The position numbers and the translations under genes were made by a program. A DNA stretch of 64,000 nt from Treponema sp. (lineage in GTDB: Bacteria > Spirochaetota > Spirochaetia > Treponematales > Treponemataceae): the NCBI GenBank assembly GCA_016294035.1, contig JAEDCT010000003.1, positions 83,104 through 147,103 of the forward strand. Reading direction: 5' to 3'. Below are positions 42,388 through 51,312 of the stretch, in pieces. Position 1 is the first letter of the stretch, and every line of letters begins with the position of its first letter. The notes beneath the pieces were generated by a model. The model ran no database searches, had not been told where the DNA came from, and worked only from the letters and a program-made list of their open reading frames with translations.

Positions 42388-44503
42388 TTATTTCTCCAAG
42401 AGATTCAACATTTACATTGCCATTCATTACTTCATTTATGGAAAGAACAACTATGCCAGGCATTTCCCTTTCTGTGGCAGACTTGACGGCACGACGTACT
42501 TCGGATGCACAGAGAATGATAGGCAGGAACCCCCTTTCCCTAACCTGTGCAATTGCCGAGCTGACGCTATTGAGGAATTTTCTTCCGTCAACAGGATCAA
42601 AGGCAACCATTGGTCCCTTACCCTGCATGTTCTGGGTATGAGCAAGAATATTCTGGGACAATTCCTGAGAAAGATATACGACATGAAGAGTCTTGTTTTC
42701 ATCAACATACTGCTGACAGATCTGTGCACCCAAAGCTTCCCTGACCTTTTCTGTAAGAAGCCAGACATCATGGGTAAACTTGCCGTTATCACCAAGAGAT
42801 TCAAGAATGGTAACCATATTCCTGATGCTGACCTGTTCTGACAAAAGATTCTTGAGAATAGTTTCAATCTCACCATAAGTGAATTTTGAATCCCCACCAA
42901 GAACTTCATCAACAACAACAGGATTCTTTTCCTTCACCTTTTCGATCATTGCACTTACGCTCTGTCGGGAAAGTATGCTTGCGGCATTTTTTCTGATAAG
43001 CTCAGTAAGATGAGTTGCAATGATTGTCGGAGGATCGATAACTGCATATCCGGCCTTCTCAGCCTCAAGGCGCTTTGAATCAGGAAGCCAGATTGCATCC
43101 ATGTTGAATGCAGGATCCTTAGTTGCTTCTCCTGCTATCTCACGATCCTTTGGAACACCTCCGGTATTGAGACACATAAAATGCCCCTGCTTCAGACGGC
43201 TTCTTCCAACTTCGATTCCACGAATCTTAAAGGAATACTCATCACTTGAAAGTTCCATCTGGTCCATAATATGAATTGCAGGAATGACAATACCCAGATC
43301 AAGAGCAGCCTCACGACGAATTCTCTTGACGCGGGACATAAGCTCTGCACCCTTTTCTGCATCAACAAGAGGAATGAGGGCATATCCGATTTCAAGAGAA
43401 AGCTCATCAAGTTCTGCAATAGGTGAAACTTCTTCTGAGGTAGTTTTCTGGGCACCACCCTGAGCCTGCCCCTGAGCCTGAGCTTCCTTGAGTTCCTCTT
43501 CTTTTTTGAGGGAACGGGAAAGACGAACCCCGGCAACAATAAACAAAGCACCAACAAGCAAAAGAACAAAAGTAGATGCATTGTGGAATGCAATACCCAT
43601 TCCAGCAAGGAACAAACCGACAATAATATAGATATGGCCACTTCGCGTAAACTGAGACTTAAGCTGCTCATCAAGCCTTGCGCCATCATTTCCACCGGTA
43701 ATAAGAAGACCTGTAGAGAATGAAAGTACAAGAGCCGGAAGCTGTGATGTAAGTCCGTCACCAATGGTTAATTTTGCGTAACTTGAAAATGCCTCACCAA
43801 TTCCCTTCAGATGTCCACCCATCATTCCGGTAACAACGCCACCAATCAGGTTAATGACAGTGATGAAGATTCCTGCCTTAACATTTCCACTGACAAACTT
43901 TGAGGCACCATCCATAAGGGAATAGAAGTCAATCTGACTGTCAAGATTTGCCTCAAGTTCATCATATTCTTCCTGGGTAATGGCACCCTGGTTCAACTTA
44001 TTCTGAAGAGAAAATTTCTTTGTATTCATGGCATCGAGGGTAAATCGGGCAACAACCTCAGAAACACGCTCAGATCCTTTGGAAATAACAATAACCTGAA
44101 CAACAATCAGTATAATGAAAACAACAAATCCAACAACTACACTGTTACCTGCAACAATATTTGCAAAACTCTGAACTATTTCACTTTGTCCTGGCATCAT
44201 GGTTGACGACTTAACAGGATTCAGAAGTATATTTTTTGTGGATGCAATGTTTATGGCCAGCCCAAAAAGAGTTGAAAGAAGAGTCAAGCGGGGAAATGAG
44301 GTAAAATCAGCAGCACGCTTAACATAAATTACAGACAAAAGAATGATGAAAGAAAGTGCAAAATTCAAAACCATGCACAGGTCAATCAGGAATTTTGTCA
44401 GCGGAATAAACAAAAACAATACGACAACGACAATTCCTACTGCAAGAGAATTCTGAACTATAAACGACGTGATATTACCTGAAAGGTTACGCTTTTCTGG
44501 CAT
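42380..44503 (-). CDS. flhA: Flagellar export gate protein FlhA
   Basis: A 707-aa core membrane component of the flagellar type III export gate. It has eight N-terminal membrane helices up to about residue 330, with the FHIPEP-type conserved loop between helices 4 and 5 (KGSERVSEVVARFTLDAMNTKKFSLQNKLNQGAITQEEYDE) and GDGLTSQLPALVLSFSTGLLITGG. The cytoplasmic C-terminal domain (about 370-707) binds chaperone-substrate complexes. A Gln/Ala-rich linker (AQAQGQAQGGAQKTT) sits at about 344-358. Length is normal. It overlaps flhF by 8 bp. Confidence 0.95.
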   Translation of the reverse strand: MPEKRNLSGNITSFIVQNSLAVGIVVVVLFLFIPLTKFLIDLCMVLNFALSFIILLSVIYVKRAADFTSFPRLTLLSTLFGLAINIASTKNILLNPVKSSTMMPGQSEIVQSFANIVAGNSVVVGFVVFIILIVVQVIVISKGSERVSEVVARFTLDAMNTKKFSLQNKLNQGAITQEEYDELEANLDSQIDFYSLMDGASKFVSGNVKAGIFITVINLIGGVVTGMMGGHLKGIGEAFSSYAKLTIGDGLTSQLPALVLSFSTGLLITGGNDGARLDEQLKSQFTRSGHIYIIVGLFLAGMGIAFHNASTFVLLLVGALFIVAGVRLSRSLKKEEELKEAQAQGQAQGGAQKTTSEEVSPIAELDELSLEIGYALIPLVDAEKGAELMSRVKRIRREAALDLGIVIPAIHIMDQMELSSDEYSFKIRGIEVGRSRLKQGHFMCLNTGGVPKDREIAGEATKDPAFNMDAIWLPDSKRLEAEKAGYAVIDPPTIIATHLTELIRKNAASILSRQSVSAMIEKVKEKNPVVVDEVLGGDSKFTYGEIETILKNLLSEQVSIRNMVTILESLGDNGKFTHDVWLLTEKVREALGAQICQQYVDENKTLHVVYLSQELSQNILAHTQNMQGKGPMVAFDPVDGRKFLNSVSSAIAQVRERGFLPIILCASEVRRAVKSATEREMPGIVVLSINEVMNGNVNVESLGEING

Positions 44504-44599
44504 CGAGTCCCCACCCTAACTTAAAAGCTGTATTTGAAAATTATAGCATAAAACAAAAGGTTTTGAAAACACAAAAACACTCTGTTATTGTAAATATTT

Positions 44600-45703
44600 T
44601 CAGTTCTTGTTTTTTTCCTTTTCCATGTAGCTGATTTGAGCATAAACGGTGGAAACAACCCTGAAATAGGCAACGGGAATAAAGTCCCCGACTTCAGTAT
44701 CATTGTACAAACCTCGGGCAAGAGACCTGTTTTCAATGATTGGAACATCAGCTTCACGGGCAATTCTTTTCATGTTCTGGGCCGTCATGTCCATTCCCTT
44801 TGCCGTAATCTGCGGAACATCAGCTTCATTTCTCTTCCACTGAAGCGAAACGGCAAAATGTGTAGGGTTTGTAATTAATACGTCAGCCTCACGAACAGCC
44901 TTTGGCATATTCTGAGTAAGCATTTCTCTCTGGGCATTGGCAAGACGGCTCTTTACTTCCGGATCACCTTCATAGGACTTGAATTCTTCCTTTACTTCCT
45001 GCTTGGTCATTTTCATCTGCTTCTTGAATTCCCTATACTGCATGATATAGTCAAAAACGCTGATTACAATCAGGATCAGGGAAGAAACAATGAGAAGCTT
45101 GGCAACCATTCTTCCTATCTGATAGCAGGACTGAAGCAGACTGGCAGACTTGAAAAATCCCAATGTGGTCTTTAAATCAGAGCGAATAAAAAACCATCCC
45201 AATAATCCAATGACACCAACCTTGAGCATGGACTTGAAGCTGTTAAAAACACCCATTACGGAAAAGAAATTCTTTCTGAAGTATTCAATAAAATTCGGCG
45301 CAATCTTTGACCATTTGAATTCAATTGACTTTGTAGTAAAAATCCAACCCTTGTTCTGAACAACATTCATGAGTATTCCGGCCACAAGACCAACAAATGC
45401 AATGGGAAGAAATAACTTAATCAGATACAGCCAGAAGGTCCTGGAAAAAATACTGGAATCAACATTCTGCCATGTAACCCTGTGAAAATAGAAAACCATC
45501 ATTTTCATGATATTTTCAAGAATCCAGGGAGCCATAAAAACCAAAGCAAGAACCGTAAACAGAAAGACAACGGCGCCATTAAGTTCCTGGCTTTTCGGGA
45601 CACGACCTTCTTCCTCGCGGGCTTTGCGAAGTTTTGACTCTGAGGCTTCTTCTGTCTTGTCTTCTTCTCCGGCAGCAAACCACTGCAAGTCAATCTGACT
45701 CAT
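44600..45703 (-). CDS. flhB: Flagellar export switch protein FlhB
   Basis: A 367-aa export protein that changes substrate specificity after hook completion. Four membrane helices occupy about 30-220, and the cytoplasmic domain contains the self-cleaving NPTH in VLITNPTHFAVSLQW. The N-terminus SQIDLQWFAAGEEDKTEEAS is family typical. The ATG at 45703 is supported by GGAGG eight bases upstream; the frame extends to a TTG at 45718 that would overlap fliR. The gap to fliR is one base. Confidence 0.94.
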   Translation of the reverse strand: MSQIDLQWFAAGEEDKTEEASESKLRKAREEEGRVPKSQELNGAVVFLFTVLALVFMAPWILENIMKMMVFYFHRVTWQNVDSSIFSRTFWLYLIKLFLPIAFVGLVAGILMNVVQNKGWIFTTKSIEFKWSKIAPNFIEYFRKNFFSVMGVFNSFKSMLKVGVIGLLGWFFIRSDLKTTLGFFKSASLLQSCYQIGRMVAKLLIVSSLILIVISVFDYIMQYREFKKQMKMTKQEVKEEFKSYEGDPEVKSRLANAQREMLTQNMPKAVREADVLITNPTHFAVSLQWKRNEADVPQITAKGMDMTAQNMKRIAREADVPIIENRSLARGLYNDTEVGDFIPVAYFRVVSTVYAQISYMEKEKNKN

Positions 45704-45704
45704 A

Positions 45705-46535
45705 CTAGATGCCTCCAACCCTTATACTGGAAAAAGTTTTGAATAATATCCTGAAAGCTTCTTTGAAAGTTGAATTGAACATTTCCATATAATACGGAAT
45801 AAGAATGATGATCAGGTAAAAAGATGTCAGCATAAGAATGGGGAAACCTTCAGAAAGCAGGTTCATCTGTGGAGCAGCCTTTGTAAGGATACCAACCGTA
45901 ACGTTAATTAAAAACAGGGAGCCCATAATTGGCAGCGCAATCAAAAAAGCATCAGCAAACAGCAAAGAAATTCCCTTTGCCATGAATCGCCCGATAAATT
46001 CAGAATGATCAATGATTGAAAAAACATTGAGGGTCTGAAAGCTGGTTACCAGAGCCGAAGAAAACAGCCTGTTGAGCCAACCATTCTGCAGGAAAACCAG
46101 CATTGCCATGAAATTCAAAAACTGGCCCATAAGTGGATTTTCCACCTGACTCAAGGAATCATACACCTCACTGGCTGAAAACCCCATCTGGAAAGCAAAA
46201 AACTGACCGGCCGTACTGAATGAGGCAAAAATGATCTGAATGAAAAATCCAAGAATAACACCTATGAGACCTTCTCCCAGCAATAGAAGAACATACTCAA
46301 GGCTAAAACTTCCATCCATGCTGATAAATTTGCTGTAGGAAGCAAAAGTTCCGGCTGAAATTGTAACATGAGGAAAAAGCAGAAAAGACATGTAAAAAAC
46401 AAGCGCCAGCTTTGCAATCCTAGGAACCGTCCTTGATGAAAAAAGAGGAGTAGTCATAATCATTGTAAAGCATCTGGCAGCAACCAATAAAAAAACCGGT
46501 GCAGAAGATACAATTTGCTCCAGCATTTTTCCCAT
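45705..46535 (-). CDS. fliR: Flagellar export protein FliR
   Basis: A 276-aa polytopic protein of the export channel. About six membrane helices are visible, with family blocks SRTVPRIAKLALVFYMSFLLFPHV, EGLIGVILGFFIQIIFASFSTAGQFFAFQMGFS and GILTKAAPQMNLLSEGFPI. An alternative ATG three codons in (MLEQIVSS) has GGG closer upstream, so the exact start is open. It follows fliQ by 3 bp. Confidence 0.93.
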   Translation of the reverse strand: MGKMLEQIVSSAPVFLLVAARCFTMIMTTPLFSSRTVPRIAKLALVFYMSFLLFPHVTISAGTFASYSKFISMDGSFSLEYVLLLLGEGLIGVILGFFIQIIFASFSTAGQFFAFQMGFSASEVYDSLSQVENPLMGQFLNFMAMLVFLQNGWLNRLFSSALVTSFQTLNVFSIIDHSEFIGRFMAKGISLLFADAFLIALPIMGSLFLINVTVGILTKAAPQMNLLSEGFPILMLTSFYLIIILIPYYMEMFNSTFKEAFRILFKTFSSIRVGGI

Positions 46536-46538
46536 AGT

Positions 46539-46808
46539 CTATTTTGCCATTGAAGGTATCATGTTCAAAATCGAAACAAAATACTGTGCAGTATCAGAAA
46601 ACATCCAGCCACCAAGCAATCCTATTACAACGAGAATAGTGAGAAACTTAGGAAGAAATGTAAGTGTCTGTTCCTGAATTGAAGTAGTTGCCTGAAAAAT
46701 AGCAACAACCAGACCAACTCCAACGGCAAACCCAAGAACTGGAAGAGTAAGCTTCAAAACCTGAATTATACCGTCACGCATAAGATTTGAAATCGTATTG
46801 ATTGACAT
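46539..46808 (-). CDS. fliQ: Flagellar export protein FliQ
   Basis: An 89-aa protein with two membrane helices (about 13-38 and 52-75) and the conserved VAIFQATTSIQEQTLTFLPKF stretch between them. It forms the export gate ring with FliP and FliR. Length is typical. It lies 14 bp after fliP. Confidence 0.94.
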   Translation of the reverse strand: MSINTISNLMRDGIIQVLKLTLPVLGFAVGVGLVVAIFQATTSIQEQTLTFLPKFLTILVVIGLLGGWMFSDTAQYFVSILNMIPSMAK

Positions 46809-46822
46809 TACACCCCCCTATT

Positions 46823-47650
46823 CTATCCAAGCACACTGACAAACAGCTGCTGTGTAAGAAGTCCCCATCCGTCAACAAGGACAAACAACATGAGCTTGAA
46901 TGGCATGGAAATTTGTACAGGCGGAAGCATCATCATACCCATGCTCATGAGTATGGAAGCAACAACCATATCTATTACAATAAATGGAATATACAGCAGA
47001 ACACCTATCTTAAAGGCAACAGTAAGTTCATGAAGAATATATGCAGGAACAATAATGTATGTTGGAACATCTGCAAGAGTCTTAGGCTGAGTCTGAAGCT
47101 TTGCCATGGATGCAAAAACCTTGAGATACTTATCATTGGAACCCATCTGAACAATCATGAATTCACGGATTGGTTTCTGAGCTTCAGTATAGGCCTGGGT
47201 AAGATTAATTTCATTGTTTGAGAGAGGCTTGAATGCATTGTCATATACCTTTGAAAATGTTGGCCACATGCAGAAAAAAGTCATGAACAAGGCTATACCA
47301 TTCAAAACCGCAGTCGGTGGAACCTGTTGCAAAGAAAGTGCACGCTTAATGAAGTCAAGGACAATGGAAAAACGAAGGAAACAGGTTACAAGAATGAAAA
47401 TGCTTGGTGCAAGAGTAATGAGAGTAAGAAGAACAAGAAGCTGAACACTGAAAGCAACCTCATTTCCATTCTTTGGAGCAGAAGCACTGAATGTGACATA
47501 AGGAAAATCGACGCCAGTCATTCCCTCACTCATTTCAGTATTTCCCCTGGTTGAGCCATCAGGAAAATTAGAAGCCTGAGATGCAACAGGAAAAACACAA
47601 AGCATGGCAATCAGGGAAAAGAAAGCCAGACGGAGAAATCTTTTTTTCAT
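46823..47650 (-). CDS. fliP: Flagellar export protein FliP
   Basis: A 275-aa export gate protein with a cleavable signal peptide (about 1-27, ending SQASN), an exported linker, and four membrane helices. Signatures are VLDFIKRALSLQQVPPTAVLNGIALFMTFFCMWP and VPAYILHELTVAFKIGVLLYIPFIVIDMVVASILMSMGMMMLPP. Its ATG overlaps the fliO stop by 4 bp. Confidence 0.94.
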   Translation of the reverse strand: MKKRFLRLAFFSLIAMLCVFPVASQASNFPDGSTRGNTEMSEGMTGVDFPYVTFSASAPKNGNEVAFSVQLLVLLTLITLAPSIFILVTCFLRFSIVLDFIKRALSLQQVPPTAVLNGIALFMTFFCMWPTFSKVYDNAFKPLSNNEINLTQAYTEAQKPIREFMIVQMGSNDKYLKVFASMAKLQTQPKTLADVPTYIIVPAYILHELTVAFKIGVLLYIPFIVIDMVVASILMSMGMMMLPPVQISMPFKLMLFVLVDGWGLLTQQLFVSVLG

Positions 47651-48342
47651 TCAGAAGCCTCCCCGCCAATAGTCTTGTTTCCAAGGGAATCTATTATATT
47701 ATCTGTGTCACCACTATATGCCGACTCACTATTTCCAGATTTTTCAAATTTTTTTGAAGGCATGAAAATCTCAAGGATTTCAGAGAAAGTCTTCGGATGC
47801 TTTGTGGAAGAATTCTTGTCTGCGTTAAGATTCATGGCATTGATAAGTTCCGCATCATCAATCTTATCAATCAAACTGACTGTATTATCTGAAACACCAA
47901 GCATGTAAGCCTTGTCAACAAGAGTAACAATCTGAACAGTCTTGCCTGGGCTCAAGGTAATGCTGGAAACCTTTCTCAGGAATGGATCGTCTTCCTTTCC
48001 TGGTTCAATTGATTTCTTCATTAACTTGAAAATAAAATAAATTGCAGCAACAACAATTGCCAGCATCAGAACCATTCTTACAAAAACAAAAAATGTATTT
48101 GGTGCTGGAGTTGAAACCTGCTCAGGCTGAGAATCAGAATCCAGAGAAAAAGGTATCTGAGTTTCATCGTAAACCTGAGAAACAATCTGACTGTCGGAAG
48201 GTTTTGCCTCAGATGGAGAAGAATCCTGTGACTGTGCAAAAACAGCTTGTGAAATGAAAAAGACTGCACAAAAAGCAATCAAGTTAAAAAATGAGTATTT
48301 CGTAATTCTATCCCACCCTGCCGGAAACCCGGCATTATTCAA
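47647..48342 (-). CDS. fliO: Flagellar export accessory protein FliO (FliZ-like), non-ATG start
   Basis: A membrane protein that helps assemble the FliP ring. An N-terminal signal-like helix (YSFFNLIAFCAVFFISQAVFA) is followed by a Ser/Pro/Gln-rich linker, a membrane helix (FFVFVRMVLMLAIVVAAIYFIFKLMKK) and the FliO domain (VSSITLSPGKTVQIVTLVDKAYMLGV). No ATG can start it: the frame opens with TTG at 48342, or an ATT (first residues ITKYSFF) preceded by GGTGGG. The exact start is therefore uncertain. The gene lies after two large hairpins. Confidence 0.8.
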   Translation of the reverse strand: MNNAGFPAGWDRITKYSFFNLIAFCAVFFISQAVFAQSQDSSPSEAKPSDSQIVSQVYDETQIPFSLDSDSQPEQVSTPAPNTFFVFVRMVLMLAIVVAAIYFIFKLMKKSIEPGKEDDPFLRKVSSITLSPGKTVQIVTLVDKAYMLGVSDNTVSLIDKIDDAELINAMNLNADKNSSTKHPKTFSEILEIFMPSKKFEKSGNSESAYSGDTDNIIDSLGNKTIGGEASE

Positions 48343-48376
48343 GCAACCCCTAGTTCAATGAAACCAGGGGTTGCTT
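48341..48376. repeat. Long hairpin between fliY and fliO (11 bp perfect, extended)
   Basis: AAGCAACCCCT and AGGGGTTGCTT pair perfectly, and the stem continues past one wobble into GTT/AAC with a 6-base loop. On the minus strand (operon direction) no T run follows, so it is not an ordinary terminator for the operon; the plus strand has TTTT. Confidence 0.8.
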
Positions 48377-48388
48377 TTAAAATCATAA

Positions 48389-48425
48389 ATCAGCATTATC
48401 CAGTATCCCCCCTGAATAAATGCTG
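48389..48425. repeat. Second long hairpin between fliY and fliO
   Basis: On the minus strand ATCAGCATT and AATGCTGAT pair and extend through ATTCAG/CTGGAT (one bulge, one wobble) to a loop of GGGGGGATA. Together with the adjacent hairpin it fills most of the 94-bp gap. Confidence 0.75.
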
Positions 48426-48436
48426 ATTATAGTAAT

Positions 48437-49633
48437 TTACATTGCTGAACCAACGTGTTCAAGTGCTGGAAGAATTTCAGTAACACGAACACCGAAGTTT
48501 TCATCAATAACTACAACTTCACCCTTGGCAATTGGCTTATGGTTAACAAGAATATCAACTGGTTCACCGGCAAGTTTATCAAGCTCAATAATTGTACCTT
48601 CACCAAGTCCAAGGATTTCCTTGATTGTCTTTTTTGTGCGACCAAGCTCTACAGTCATTTCCATGAAAACATCCATGATAAGACTGATGTTTCCCTGTTC
48701 GCCTGCACCCTGAGAAGGAGCAAAATTCTGGAACTGAAGAGTCTGAACATTAGGTGGAGTCTGCATCTGCATACCGCCCATTGGCATTCCCATCTGCTGT
48801 GGCATACCCATCTGCATACCACCCATTGGCATTCCCATCTGCTGTGGCATACCCATCTGCATACCTCCCATTGGCATTCCCATCTGCTGTGGCATACCCA
48901 TCTGTGGCTGTGCATTCATCATTGGCTGCGAAGTAAATCCAGAAGAACCACCCATAGGAGCAGCTTCAACTGGAGCAGCAGACTGACCGCCACCAAGAGC
49001 CTTTGCCATTCCATCTGCAACTGTACTTGATACAGCTTCCCAGATAGTATATGACTCACCTGCTACAGTCACAGGATATGTGAACAAGGCAAATTTACCC
49101 TGTGGCATGCGAATCATAGCCTTAGGCTGACTCACAGCTTCCGGTGGATTTGTTGCAAGTCCAGGAAGCTTTCCAGTAGCACTAAGTTCTGTAATTTCAG
49201 CACCAGAATGTGATGCAATAACTTCAGAAATAACTGAAAGTCCCATGTCATCAAGTTCTGGATTATCTTCCTTATTGATATAACCAACAAGTTTCTTTGC
49301 AAACTCAGGAGCCATAAGGAAAAGGTGATCTCCACCAAGTCCAGCTGAATAGTCTGCCATAACAGCAATACAAACTTCAGGAATCTTGGCCAAAAGCTGA
49401 TCTCTGTCAAGAGACTCAACAGTACAAGAATCAGCAGTAGAATCCTGTTCTGTCATATTCTTGATTATGTCTGCAAGCTTATCTTTTATTTTTCCTGCAA
49501 AATTCTGCAATGTAGGAACGTCGATTGAAATATCCGGTGCGGAAGTAAATGAACCGCTGGAACCAAGACCTCCAACATCTACGCCTGACAACAATGCATC
49601 AATTTCTTCCTGTGATATAGAACCTTCACTCAT
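48437..49633 (-). CDS. fliY: Flagellar switch protein FliY/FliN with Met-rich repeats
   Basis: A 398-aa C-ring protein. The N-terminal half (about 40-200) is a CheC/FliM-like domain; its helix reads VISEVIASHSGAE, where the CheC phosphatase motif would have an Asn in place of the Ala, so phosphatase activity is doubtful. A linker at about 243-287 carries three 15-residue repeats of the form MGMPQQMGMPMGGMQ. The C-terminal 85 residues are a FliN domain (MDVFMEMTVELGRTKKTIKEILGLGEGTIIELDKLAGEPVDILVN). Treponemes usually annotate this as FliN or FliY. It overlaps the fliM stop by 4 bp. Confidence 0.92.
   Translation of the reverse strand: MSEGSISQEEIDALLSGVDVGGLGSSGSFTSAPDISIDVPTLQNFAGKIKDKLADIIKNMTEQDSTADSCTVESLDRDQLLAKIPEVCIAVMADYSAGLGGDHLFLMAPEFAKKLVGYINKEDNPELDDMGLSVISEVIASHSGAEITELSATGKLPGLATNPPEAVSQPKAMIRMPQGKFALFTYPVTVAGESYTIWEAVSSTVADGMAKALGGGQSAAPVEAAPMGGSSGFTSQPMMNAQPQMGMPQQMGMPMGGMQMGMPQQMGMPMGGMQMGMPQQMGMPMGGMQMQTPPNVQTLQFQNFAPSQGAGEQGNISLIMDVFMEMTVELGRTKKTIKEILGLGEGTIIELDKLAGEPVDILVNHKPIAKGEVVVIDENFGVRVTEILPALEHVGSAM
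48765..48905. repeat. 45-bp tandem repeat, three copies, inside fliY
   Basis: Three nearly identical 45-bp units (differing by single bases at the gly/met codons) encode the Met/Gly/Gln/Pro-rich linker. The number of units keeps the frame, so copy number could vary between strains without breaking the gene. Confidence 0.88.
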
Positions 49634-50664
49634 AGATTATCATCTCCTTCCGGGGTTAATTCTTCAAATTCTTCAGATTCCTGTTCATCAATTTTACCAA
49701 TAATCTGAACAGCTAATTTTTTTCCTACATTACCTGCCTGGCAGTAGAATTTTTCCCTGCTGCCAACGCTGAGAGTAAGGGGGTCACCTACTTTTATAGT
49801 GTCAAGCCTTACAACATCTCCAACTCGCAATCCCAAAACATCGCGAATAGGAATATTGATAGAGCCAATATTTGCTACCAATTCCATATCAACATCAGAA
49901 AGCTTTTCCTTGAGAGTTCCAAGATACTGTGTTGTTGAGCTTCTTCTAACTGAACTGAACCAGAATGAAGATGACAATTTTGAAACAATAGGCTCAATAG
50001 TGATGTAAGGAATACAGATGTTCATCATACCTGCTTCCTCACCAATCTTGATTTCCAGTGTAACAAGAATAACCATTTCACTTGGTGGAACAATCTGAGC
50101 AAACTGTGGGTTTGTTTCAATCTGCTGCAAGCGTGGTCGAAGGTCAATTACCTGAGTCCATGATTCACGCATGTTGGCAAGAATACGAACGATAATACCT
50201 TCCATTACAGACTGTTCAATATCAGTAAGGTCACGGTTAACCTTTCCGCCTGTATCACCTGAACCACCAAAAAGGCGGTCAATAATAATAAATGTAATTT
50301 CCGGAGCGATTTCAAGAACCGCATTACCCTTGAGAGGGTCCATGTTGATAACAGCCAAAGTTGTTGGTGTAGGAATAGAACGAATGAATTCCTCATATGT
50401 AAGCTGATCAACTGAAGCAACATGAACATGAACAAGAGTTCGAAGCTGAGCAGAAAGGCTTGTTGTTGTCAAACGGGCAAAAGATTCATGCATGTTTGAA
50501 ACAGTACGAATCTGTTCCTTTGAAAACTTGTCAGGTCTGCGGAAGTCGTAAATTTTTATGCGTCGGGTGTCAGTGGCCGGCTTAAACTCATCAGTTTCGC
50601 TTTCGCCAGTACTGATGGCCTGCAAGAGCTGGTCAATTTCATCCTGTGACAGAACTTCATTCAT
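49630..50664 (-). CDS. fliM: Flagellar switch protein FliM
   Basis: A 344-aa C-ring protein that binds phosphorylated CheY and contacts FliG. The N-terminal CheY-binding peptide is LSQDEIDQLLQAI at about residues 4-16. The middle domain holds SLSAQLRTLVHVHVASVDQLTYEEFIRSIP and the GGxG-type loop FGGSGDTGG. The C-terminal FliN-like domain spans about 255-335 (RDVLGLRVGDVVRLDTIKVGDPLTLSVGSREKFYCQAG). It overlaps fliY by 4 bp and follows fliL by 24 bp. Confidence 0.96.
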   Translation of the reverse strand: MNEVLSQDEIDQLLQAISTGESETDEFKPATDTRRIKIYDFRRPDKFSKEQIRTVSNMHESFARLTTTSLSAQLRTLVHVHVASVDQLTYEEFIRSIPTPTTLAVINMDPLKGNAVLEIAPEITFIIIDRLFGGSGDTGGKVNRDLTDIEQSVMEGIIVRILANMRESWTQVIDLRPRLQQIETNPQFAQIVPPSEMVILVTLEIKIGEEAGMMNICIPYITIEPIVSKLSSSFWFSSVRRSSTTQYLGTLKEKLSDVDMELVANIGSINIPIRDVLGLRVGDVVRLDTIKVGDPLTLSVGSREKFYCQAGNVGKKLAVQIIGKIDEQESEEFEELTPEGDDNL

Positions 50665-50688
50665 GTCTCATTCCACCTTTATTTCAAC

Positions 50689-51237
50689 TTACTGTTGAAC
50701 AACATCCTTTCCTGTGAATCTAACATCACGAATCTTCGAGCTGCTCAAAATATCATCATTGATCTGGTCACGAATCTGCTGTCTGAGAACCTCTTCATTC
50801 TGTGGACGCAAATCCTCAACAGTCTGTTCCGAGAAGAAACGACGAAGGAAGTCAATGATTTCGATTCTGCGTTCTGTGATTTCTGTAGAAGCAGCCTTAT
50901 CTTCTTTTTTGTAACCAAGTGCAATTGTAATGCTTACGCTAGCAGGAACCTTGTCACTTGTAGATGTTCTGATCTGATCAAGAGATGTATACCAGTCATA
51001 GGATTCTCTCTTTGTAGTATATTCCTCACTTACAGGAATATTTGTCTGAGATCCGCCACCCTTGTTGAGAATACTGAATGTAATTACTACGATTGTTACA
51101 ATGAAAATAACTGCAGCAATACCAATAAGAACGAATTTTAAAAGCTGTGGAAGTGCTCCCTTGCTGGCCTTTTTAGAGCCACCCAGGTCACCACCCATAT
51201 CGTCGCCCAAGTTGTCTGCTTCGCCTTCATCTGCCAT
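50689..51237 (-). CDS. fliL: Flagellar basal-body-associated protein FliL
   Basis: A 182-aa inner-membrane protein that surrounds the stator and supports torque. A cytoplasmic N-terminus (EADNLGDDMGGDLGGSKKAS) precedes one membrane helix at about 32-54 (LKFVLIGIAAVIFIVTIVVITFSIL), then a periplasmic SPFH-like domain ending near VRFTGKDVVQQ. Length matches spirochete FliL. GGGAGG precedes the ATG. A possible internal sigma-28-type promoter lies in the motB-fliL gap. Confidence 0.93.
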   Translation of the reverse strand: MADEGEADNLGDDMGGDLGGSKKASKGALPQLLKFVLIGIAAVIFIVTIVVITFSILNKGGGSQTNIPVSEEYTTKRESYDWYTSLDQIRTSTSDKVPASVSITIALGYKKEDKAASTEITERRIEIIDFLRRFFSEQTVEDLRPQNEEVLRQQIRDQINDDILSSSKIRDVRFTGKDVVQQ

Positions 51238-51275
51238 AACATACCTCCCAATTTAAAACTACTTCGATATACAAT

Positions 51276-51302
51276 TTATCGGAATAATTTTAACTTATGT
51301 TA
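51276..51302 (-). promoter_or_regulatory. Possible internal sigma-28 promoter ahead of fliL
   Basis: On the minus strand TCCGATAA matches 7 of 8 of the sigma-28 -10 box; 11 bases upstream TAACATAA matches only 4 of 8 of the -35. It lies in the 75-bp gap between motB and fliL. Confidence 0.35.
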
Positions 51303-51312
51303 GCAAAATTGA

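Noticed and set aside
48455..49030. Plus-strand frame encoding His/Trp/Leu-rich repeats (HWHSHLLWHTHLH)
   Set aside because: It is the complement of the Met-rich repeats of fliY; the repeats come from the coding strand and there is no start signal.
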